10,457 nucleotides of DNA, taken from assembly GCA_900551355.1 (NCBI GenBank), contig URVR01000050.1:1-10457 (forward strand), read 5' to 3'. The notes beneath the pieces are model-generated. The model had not been told where the DNA came from. It did no database searches and was given only the letters and a program-made list of their open reading frames with translations. The DNA is from an uncultured Eubacteriales bacterium. Its GTDB lineage: Bacteria; Bacillota; Clostridia; Oscillospirales; Oscillospiraceae. Position numbers and translations under genes: made by a program. Below are positions 6,050 to 10,457 of this stretch, one piece after another. Numbering within the stretch: the first letter of the stretch is position 1; each line of letters opens with the position of its first letter.

Positions 6050-7126
6050 TCAAGCCGCCTCCGGCGGCGCTACCTGCACAGTCACGACGCCAGCATTCCA
6101 ATCCGTCTGGCCTGTGGACACACCGTACCACCACATTGTCCCGCCGTCCGGCAGGTGGTACAGAATGGCATAGAATTCTCTTGGGTGCAGCGCCATGGGA
6201 TAGTTGCTCTCCGGCAGCTGATCTCCCGTGGTCTGCCACGCGGAAAAGGCGTCGTATCCGCCCTCCACGCGCCAGAACTCGCGGCTGGCGTAATCACTCC
6301 AATCGGATATATCCTGCTCTCCGAAGTAGGACGCCGCATACGCCTTTCCGGCGATGGTCAGTGTGTCCGTGCGGAGCGGTTCCAGCTCCGGTTTTTCTTC
6401 CCGCGCCAGATTGGCACAGGTCAGCGTTACCTTGCTGCCGTAGTGCGCCGCAATTTGAGCCGCCATGGAGGGTACGGTACCGGTCTGATGATCCATCCCG
6501 TTGGGGTCGGCGTGGGCGGCGCCGCAGAAGGCCACTATGCTGACGCCGCCCAGTGCGTCAAAGGCCGTGCAGAAATTGGCCGCCAAGGCGTACTCCCGCT
6601 GCACGTCGGCCTCATCGTCGGCGCCGCGCCGATAGTACATGACGCCCTGCTTGATGCTCTGCTCTACCGTACGGTATACGTCGGTGTCGGTCTTTCCTTC
6701 GTCCTCCAGAAGCTGGCGCGCCTTTTCGCCGGAGGTGGCATACTGATGCTCTATGTCAAAGCCGTGGAACACCGTGTCCGGACACGTCTCCTTGATCTGA
6801 TGGTAAAAGTCCGCCACCACCTCCGCGTGGAACAGCGTCCCCTCGCAGGCGCCGTACACCATGTCCCAATAGACATCGTCCTCCGCCGCCATCCAGCGGT
6901 TCAGCAGCAGCGTGGAGCCTGCGCCCATCTCTATGAACAGGTGCCGCATCCCTTGGCTGTAGCAGGTCTGCCACAGCGCCAGCTCCTTATCCAGGCAGGC
7001 GGCGTTGGCGTGTTCCTCGCCGTAAATGAATATCTCCCCTGTGGGCGCACCCGTTTCCGCCGGTGCGCCGCAGGCCGTCAGTCCCAGCAGGGCTGCCAGC
7101 AGCAGCGCCAGTATCCTCTTTTTCAT
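6050..7126 (-). CDS. Tiki/TraB-GumN superfamily-like lipoprotein
   Basis: This is a 358-residue predicted lipoprotein. It has a signal peptide with lipobox LTAC (Cys19), then a domain with two GX2H motifs: GEEH (36-39) and GAAH (202-205). Between them lie FIEMG (64-68), GFDIEH (122-127) and REY (177-179). Paired GX2H motifs and a conserved Glu are the hallmark of the TIKI/TraB/PrgY group, and ChaN and erythromycin-esterase relatives begin with a similar GE.H. Metal-dependent hydrolysis of a peptide or ester at the cell surface is therefore possible, but the assignment is by motif only. Residues 245-358 form a separate Trp/Tyr-rich tail of unknown fold. AAGGAGGG (7140-7133) lies 6 bases before ATG. 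It is the first gene after the T-box and precedes glyQS by 41 bases, an unusual place for a surface protein. Confidence 0.8.
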   Translation of the reverse strand: MKKRILALLLAALLGLTACGAPAETGAPTGEIFIYGEEHANAACLDKELALWQTCYSQGMRHLFIEMGAGSTLLLNRWMAAEDDVYWDMVYGACEGTLFHAEVVADFYHQIKETCPDTVFHGFDIEHQYATSGEKARQLLEDEGKTDTDVYRTVEQSIKQGVMYYRRGADDEADVQREYALAANFCTAFDALGGVSIVAFCGAAHADPNGMDHQTGTVPSMAAQIAAHYGSKVTLTCANLAREEKPELEPLRTDTLTIAGKAYAASYFGEQDISDWSDYASREFWRVEGGYDAFSAWQTTGDQLPESNYPMALHPREFYAILYHLPDGGTMWWYGVSTGQTDWNAGVVTVQVAPPEAA

Positions 7127-7147
7127 AGACTGCCCTCCTTGAGCGGC

Positions 7148-7183
7148 AAAAAACGCCCTGATGCCATTGCTGACATCAGGGCG
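7148..7183 (-). terminator. T-box-controlled intrinsic terminator
   Basis: On -, CGCCCTGATG (7183-7174) and CATCAGGGCG (7163-7154) form a 10-bp stem. It extends by three pairs (one G-U) to a GCAA loop and is followed by six T. Its 5' arm overlaps the 3' arm of the antiterminator, so the two folds exclude each other. Confidence 0.93.
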
Positions 7184-7310
7184 AACTAAGCTTTAGTCCG
7201 TGGTTCCACCTGAATTTGGATCGCTCCACACTCTCGTGCCGGTAACGGAGGCTCCGGCGGGCATTTCCTCCCGCGGCTCCGGGCAGCCACGCCCATCATC
7301 GCCTGTAACG
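7148..7310 (-). promoter_or_regulatory. T-box riboswitch, probably glycine-sensing
   Basis: The - strand reads AGGTGGAACCACGG at 7212-7199, the T-box motif. The antiterminator can be drawn completely. TCAGG (7213-7209) pairs with CCTGA (7180-7176). The bulge TGGAACC (7208-7202) binds the tRNA acceptor end. CGGACTAA (7200-7193) pairs with TTAGTTCG (7189-7182) across an AGC loop. Uncharged tRNA would stabilise this against the terminator at 7183-7148. Upstream are two mini-hairpins with GAGA and GCGA loops (7238-7215) and a short stem I (7304-7249). Total length from the predicted start is only about 160 bases, short for a T-box. Glycine is inferred from glyQS downstream and from a GGA triplet in a possible specifier loop (7268-7266). 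The fold was drawn by eye. Confidence 0.93.
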
Positions 7311-7315
7311 GGAAA

Positions 7316-7344
7316 AGGATAGCATCTTTTCGCCCGCCAGTCAA
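7316..7344 (-). promoter_or_regulatory. Promoter of the T-box operon
   Basis: On -: TTGACT (7344-7339), a 17-base spacer, and TATCCT (7321-7316) preceded by TGC (extended -10). The start is predicted near 7310, just before the T-box stem I. It lies only 25 bases after the M23 gene stop, and no terminator is visible between them, so some read-through from the M23 gene is possible. Confidence 0.8.
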
Positions 7345-7369
7345 GGGCTTTTTTCTCCGCCGGAGCGGC

Positions 7370-9103
7370 TTACAGGTAGTTCAGCGGGTTGAGGAACGTA
7401 CCGTTCAGCTGGATGCGGAAGTCGCAGTGGTTGCCGCTGGAGATACCGGTGGAGCCCATCCGGGCGATCTGCTGACCCTTGTGGACGTGCTCGCCCACGG
7501 ACACCAGCAGCGAGCTGTTGTGGCCGTAGTAGGTGACATAGCCGTTGCCGTGGTCGATCTTCACCAGATAGCCGTAGCCGCCCTGCCAGCCGGAGTAGAT
7601 GACGGTGCCGCCGTCGGAGGCGTAGATGGGCGTGCCGTAGCTGTTGGCGATGTCGATGGCCTCGTGGTAGGTGCTGGCGCCGCGGATACCGGTGTTGCGC
7701 CGTCCGAAATAGGACGTGATGATGCCGTTGCAGGGCCAACCGAAGCTGCCGGTGGGATACCACGACGGGCGCTCCTTGGTGCCCCGCAGGGACAGCTGCG
7801 TCACAGGCTGGGACAGCGTGACGCTGGCCACGATCTCCCGCTCCGTCTCCGTACCGTTGATATAGGTGACGTTGGCGGTGACGTCCGCCTTGCCGTAGAC
7901 GCCGGGGGACGTGACCTTGTACTCGCCCTGATACATGGAGGGATCATCGGTGTACTCCACGGGGTAGGGCACATCCTGCACATAGCGCTGGCGCTCCACG
8001 TTCACCACCGTCAGGTAGGGCACGGCGTTGCTGATGGTCAGCACGTCGCCTGTCCGCAGGATCTTGGGGTCGTAGCCGGGGTTCAGCTTCATCAGGGCGT
8101 CCACCGACAGGCCGTATTCATCGGCGATGCTGTAATAGCTGTCGCCGCTCTTGACGGTATAGGTGACCTCGCCCTCCTTGGTCTCGTTGAGGATCTCGGC
8201 GATGTAGCCCAGATTCATGACGTAGGACTTGTCCACATACTCCTGCCGGATCTCCACGTCCTCCACGAAGTAGGCGTCTACCGTGTCCTCCGTCTGGTAG
8301 CCCAGCTTCAGCTGGGCCAGGATGTCGTCCAGTGCGTCGGGGAACGTGGTGGCCACCACCTTCTCCCCGTCCACATACAGGACGTAGGCGTACTCCACCA
8401 GACCCAGCTCGTCGGTCAGCTCGTTGCGCAGGTCCTCCTCCGACGCCATCTCCTTGCGCAGAAACACGCCGGTCTCGGTCTGCAGCAGGGACTGGTCCAC
8501 CTTGTAGCTGCCGTCGTGCAGCGTCTCGCGGGTAATGCCCTCCACCTCGGACACCGCCAGCTCCACCGCGTGGGCGGAGGGGACAACGCCCAGATCCTTG
8601 CCGTCATAGACGGCGCGGGCGCCCACGGTGTACAGGGACAGCACCGTGGCGGCGGCGGCCAGGCTCAGGGCCACGGCCAGGAAGGCCGCCGGGTGCAGCT
8701 TCATCTGCTCGAAATGGCTGCGCCGACGGTCGCCGGCACGGATGAGCCGCTTGCGGCGGTGCGACACCCGCTCCCGCAGGTTGGCGCCCAGCCGGGGCAG
8801 GCTGTTCCAGAAAAACAGGAACAGCTGGGCCGCGCCGTGCTCCGATTCGGGGAAGCGGCTGCCGCGGCTCTCGTCCACCAGATGGCGCGCCCCGCCCCGC
8901 ACCCGTCCGAACCACGCGGCGATGCGCTTGACGCCCGCCTGCAGGTTCAGGGTGAACAGGTCGGCGTGCTCCTCGCGGTACACCCGCCAGCTCTTCAGGT
9001 TGTCGATCCATAGCTGCCACAGGGTGGACAGCGTCATAGGCTCCCGGTTGGGGTCCCGGGGCGTATTCTTTTGTTGGTTTTTCTGTTCTAATTGCTGTTT
9101 CAT
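7370..9103 (-). CDS. Membrane-anchored LysM-G5-M23 cell-wall peptidase
   Basis: This 577-residue wall protein has, in order: a basic cytoplasmic region (1-135), a membrane helix (about 138-163), an external spacer (164-310), a LysM peptidoglycan-binding domain (about 314-358, YTVKSGDSYYSIADEYGLS), a G5-like domain (about 362-440), and an M23 (LytM/LytF-type) endopeptidase domain (about 455-577). In the M23 domain His480 and Asp484 lie in HEAIDI, with Ala where Gly is usual, and His528 in YGHNS. The final HxH is HCD (559-561), so the last zinc ligand His is replaced by Asp. It may therefore cut peptidoglycan cross-links with an altered metal site, or be an inactive scaffold like some sporulation M23 proteins. 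The N-terminal cytoplasmic part matches nothing I recognise. The ATG at 9103 has a weak AGGTG, 9 bases upstream. The promoter is flanked by WalR-like boxes. No terminator is seen after the stop. Confidence 0.93.
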   Translation of the reverse strand: MKQQLEQKNQQKNTPRDPNREPMTLSTLWQLWIDNLKSWRVYREEHADLFTLNLQAGVKRIAAWFGRVRGGARHLVDESRGSRFPESEHGAAQLFLFFWNSLPRLGANLRERVSHRRKRLIRAGDRRRSHFEQMKLHPAAFLAVALSLAAAATVLSLYTVGARAVYDGKDLGVVPSAHAVELAVSEVEGITRETLHDGSYKVDQSLLQTETGVFLRKEMASEEDLRNELTDELGLVEYAYVLYVDGEKVVATTFPDALDDILAQLKLGYQTEDTVDAYFVEDVEIRQEYVDKSYVMNLGYIAEILNETKEGEVTYTVKSGDSYYSIADEYGLSVDALMKLNPGYDPKILRTGDVLTISNAVPYLTVVNVERQRYVQDVPYPVEYTDDPSMYQGEYKVTSPGVYGKADVTANVTYINGTETEREIVASVTLSQPVTQLSLRGTKERPSWYPTGSFGWPCNGIITSYFGRRNTGIRGASTYHEAIDIANSYGTPIYASDGGTVIYSGWQGGYGYLVKIDHGNGYVTYYGHNSSLLVSVGEHVHKGQQIARMGSTGISSGNHCDFRIQLNGTFLNPLNYL

Positions 9104-9121
9104 AAGGGGTCACACCTAAAA

Positions 9122-9138
9122 GTTACAAAATCGTTACA
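9122..9138 (-). promoter_or_regulatory. WalR (YycF)-type operator, exact consensus
   Basis: The - strand reads TGTAAC-GATTT-TGTAAC, an exact fit to the WalR box TGTWAH-N5-TGTWAH defined in Bacillus and Staphylococcus. It lies 6 bases after the -10, over the predicted start of transcription. In B. subtilis that placement is associated with repression. The downstream gene is a wall peptidase, a classic WalRK target class. Confidence 0.7.
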
Positions 9139-9144
9139 AACGGT

Positions 9145-9173
9145 ATCATACATTGTTTCCAGCCGCGCGTCAA
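9145..9173 (-). promoter_or_regulatory. Promoter of the M23 peptidase gene
   Basis: On -: TTGACG (9173-9168), a 17-base spacer, and TATGAT (9150-9145). An A/T tract lies immediately upstream (9174-9183). The start is predicted near 9138, leaving a leader of about 35 bases. Confidence 0.85.
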
Positions 9174-9182
9174 GAAAAAAAT

Positions 9183-9199
9183 TGTAAACGATTTGGAAA
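9183..9199 (+). promoter_or_regulatory. Second WalR-like box, one mismatch, opposite orientation
   Basis: The + strand reads TGTAAA-CGATT-TGGAAA. The first half-site fits TGTWAH and the second differs at one base. It sits 9 bases upstream of the M23 gene -35, so the promoter is bracketed by two such boxes whose centres are 61 bases apart. Confidence 0.45.
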
Positions 9200-9208
9200 A
9201 TGCCCCGG

Positions 9209-9245
9209 AAAATAACGGAAAGCACCCCGTTCGGGGTGCTTTCCG
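9209..9245 (-). terminator. Terminator of the HAD phosphatase operon
   Basis: CGGAAAGCACCCC (9216-9228) and its exact complement (9233-9245) form a 13-bp stem with a 4-base loop. On - it is followed by TTATTTT and lies 12 bases after the HAD stop. Confidence 0.9.
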
Positions 9246-9257
9246 CGTATGTAGAGG

Positions 9258-10103
9258 TCAGTATTTTTCGTCCAGCCGTGCGATGAGGGCGGCGATGGCG
9301 TCCTCCCGGCAGTCCGGCAGCGTCCGGACGCAGGGCAGCGCCCGCACCTCCGGCAGGGCGTTGGCCGGGGCGAAGGCCATACCGGCCCACGTCAGCATGG
9401 AGATGTCGTTGGCGTGGTCGCCCACGCAGGCCACGTTGGCCTGTGGGATGTGCAGCAGCTCCGCCATACGGCGCACCATGCCGCCCTTGTTGGCACCCTT
9501 GGCCGTCAGCTCCACCAGCGACTCGCTGCTGGCCACGATCTCGTAGTCGCCGAACCAGCTCTGCGCCCGGAGGTAGGCCAGCAGCGCCGCCTGATCCTCC
9601 GGCTCCGTGGAAAACAGCGCCTTGCTGATGGGGGACGGCACCTGCTCCATACTGTCCACGATCACCGTGGGCGAGTGGGTCACATGAAGGTGCCGCCGGG
9701 TCACATCGTTGGGCTGAAGGGCGTGGATGTCGTTGTTGTCGTGATACAGCTCCACCGCCGCGAAGGGCAGCTCCCGGATGGTCTGGGCGATGTTGGCCCG
9801 GGCCGTTTCCGGCAGGAACGCCTCGCAGAGGTACTTCCCGGCGGAGAAGTCGTAGATGGCCGCGCCGTTGAACAGGATGGTGGGGCCGTTCATGGGCACG
9901 CCGTCGGCCACCGCCTCAAAGGCGGGCTTGGCCCGGCCCGTGGCCACGGAGAAGATGCCGCCCTCCGCCATGAAATAGCGGATGGCCGCCTGGTTGGCAT
10001 CGGACACCGGAGGCATGGGCCGGCACAGCCGCAGGGCCTCCTCGGTGTAGGTCAGTGTGTTGTCATAGTCGCTGGCCAGCAGCAGACCGGTAAATTTTCC
10101 CAT
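9258..10103 (-). CDS. Cof-type HAD-IIB sugar/nucleotide phosphatase-like protein
   Basis: This 281-residue cytoplasmic haloacid dehalogenase-superfamily hydrolase has all four motifs. Motif I is DYDNT, with nucleophile Asp12 and Asp14. Motif II is ATGR, with Thr55. Motif III Lys206 is in GANKGG. Motif IV is GDHANDISM, with Asp229 and Asp233. The cap region (about 85-200) is of the IIB type found in Cof/YidA-like enzymes, which dephosphorylate phosphosugars and related metabolites; the substrate cannot be predicted. The usual DxDGT is DxDNT here, a mild variant. GGAGG (10119-10115) lies 11 bases before ATG and overlaps the end of the upstream gene, whose stop is only 6 bases away. The two are therefore an operon, ended by the terminator at 9209-9245. 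Confidence 0.93.
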   Translation of the reverse strand: MGKFTGLLLASDYDNTLTYTEEALRLCRPMPPVSDANQAAIRYFMAEGGIFSVATGRAKPAFEAVADGVPMNGPTILFNGAAIYDFSAGKYLCEAFLPETARANIAQTIRELPFAAVELYHDNNDIHALQPNDVTRRHLHVTHSPTVIVDSMEQVPSPISKALFSTEPEDQAALLAYLRAQSWFGDYEIVASSESLVELTAKGANKGGMVRRMAELLHIPQANVACVGDHANDISMLTWAGMAFAPANALPEVRALPCVRTLPDCREDAIAALIARLDEKY

Positions 10104-10109
10104 GGTGCG

Positions 10110-10409
10110 TCACGCCTCCGTGTTCTGGCTGGGATTGCCGCCGCCGCTGCCGCCTCTGCGGCGTCCGCCCCGGTGGCGGGAGCGCTTCTTCTGCTCGCCG
10201 CTGCCGCTCTGGGCGCTCTGCCCCTCCTGCTGGGGCTTGGGAGCGCGGGGCGCCGTCTGCTGCGGCGCATTGCCGCCTGTGCTGCCGCCGCTGCCGCCCC
10301 GGCGTCCCCGGCGGCGGCTGCCCTGCCGGGGCTTGTCCCCTGCGGCGGGCTTATCGGCCTTTTCGGGCTTGTCGGCTTTCTCGGCCTTGGCGGGCTTGTC
10401 CGCCTTCAC
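10110..10409 (-). CDS. Lys/Arg/Gly-rich C-terminal tail of an unidentified protein (partial)
   Basis: Only the last 99 residues are present; the 5' part is lost at the contig edge, and the MYKRQ that precedes it in translation comes from the adapter. The tail starts with repeats of the KADKP/KAEKADKP kind (about residues 2-24), then two Arg/Gly clusters (SRRRGRRGG and HRGGRRRGG) separated by a Gln/Pro-rich linker, and ends NPSQNTEA. It is low-complexity and probably disordered, with RGG-like patches typical of nucleic-acid-binding tails on RNA helicases, RNases or ribosome-associated proteins. In clostridia, PSP1-domain (RicT-like) proteins often end in basic tails too. No specific family can be assigned without the missing domain. 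It is translationally close to the HAD gene (6-base gap). Confidence 0.75.
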   Translation of the reverse strand: MKADKPAKAEKADKPEKADKPAAGDKPRQGSRRRGRRGGSGGSTGGNAPQQTAPRAPKPQQEGQSAQSGSGEQKKRSRHRGGRRRGGSGGGNPSQNTEA

Positions 10410-10457
10410 CTGTCTCTTATACACATCTCCGAGCCCACGAGACGTAGAGGAATCTCG
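10410..10457. other. Sequencing adapter (reverse complement of left end), not genomic
   Basis: CTGTCTCTTATACACATCT (10410-10428) is the complement of the Tn5 mosaic end, followed by the same index and primer bases as positions 1-48 in reverse. It should be trimmed. Confidence 0.97.

Noticed and set aside
6026..6056. Internal promoter for glyQS beginning with TTGACC at the lipoprotein stop
   Set aside because: No -10 hexamer lies at 16-18 bases; TATTCA and TAATAT are at 14 and 11 bases, so it is at best very weak.
4692..6173. 493-codon open frame on + opposite glyQS
   Set aside because: It is the antisense of a clear glycyl-tRNA synthetase; GC-rich codon use removes stops from the opposite strand. 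It has no ribosome binding site and is Val/Leu/Gly-rich filler.
6009..6239. N-terminal extension of glyQS by 77 codons
   Set aside because: It overlaps the end of the lipoprotein gene in another frame, has no family similarity, and the strong ribosome binding site supports the start at 6008.
7345..7372. Terminator for the M23 gene just after its stop
   Set aside because: Only a 4-bp CCGC/GCGG hairpin is available and it is followed by A-rich rather than T-rich sequence on the - strand.
7427..9013. 528-codon open frame on + opposite the M23 gene
   Set aside because: The same shadow effect; the translation is dominated by Val, Gly, His and Ala with no recognisable domain.
9122..9140. PhoP box reading of the GTTACA repeats
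   Set aside because: PhoP boxes are TTHACA direct repeats; GTTACA lacks the extra base needed, whereas the opposite strand fits the WalR pattern exactly.
1..10457. 48-base perfect inverted repeats at the ends, including Tn5 mosaic ends, suggesting a composite transposon
   Set aside because: The bases are Illumina Nextera adapter with an index, not host DNA, and no transposase is encoded.

Overview
This is a GC-rich assembled contig (roughly 60% G+C by eye). Genuine sequence runs from 49 to 10409. Both ends carry the same 48-base Nextera-type sequencing adapter as an inverted repeat, so the apparent terminal repeats are a library artefact. The content points to an endospore-forming, high-GC member of the Firmicutes, most likely Oscillospiraceae/Ruminococcaceae (inference). 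It has the spore protease gene gpr beside rpsT, as in Bacillus. It also has a dimeric-type glycyl-tRNA synthetase under a T-box, lipobox lipoproteins, a LysM/G5/M23 wall protein and strong sigma-A style promoters.

Left half (49-4308, mostly + strand): the C-terminal end of an AcrB-like RND efflux pump; a lipoprotein of unknown function; a 60-residue secreted or membrane peptide that is essentially a signal peptide joined to a sortase-type sorting signal; then rpsT on the - strand. rpsT is divergent from gpr, which has a sequence matching the forespore sigma-G promoter consensus. nadE (NAD synthetase) follows with its own vegetative promoter. Strong intrinsic terminators separate these units. 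Between the nadE and glyQS terminators (about 4352-4540) lies a non-coding stretch rich in hairpins.

Right half (4587-10409, all - strand; read right to left): the Lys/Arg/Gly-rich C-terminus of an unidentified protein, closely followed by a Cof-type HAD phosphatase and a terminator. Next comes a membrane-anchored LysM-G5-M23 wall peptidase. Its promoter is bracketed by two direct-repeat operators, one an exact match to the WalR (YycF) box. Next is a promoter plus a short but clear T-box riboswitch, then a Tiki/TraB-GumN-like lipoprotein, then glyQS 41 bases downstream.

The observations most worth a second look are: (1) a T-box whose first gene is a Tiki-like lipoprotein rather than the synthetase; (2) WalR-type boxes around the M23 gene promoter, together with a non-canonical M23 zinc site; (3) the payload-free sortase-signal peptide; (4) the sigma-G-type gpr promoter back to back with the rpsT promoter. 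I see no CRISPR array, tRNA, rRNA, insertion sequence or recognisable defence system.
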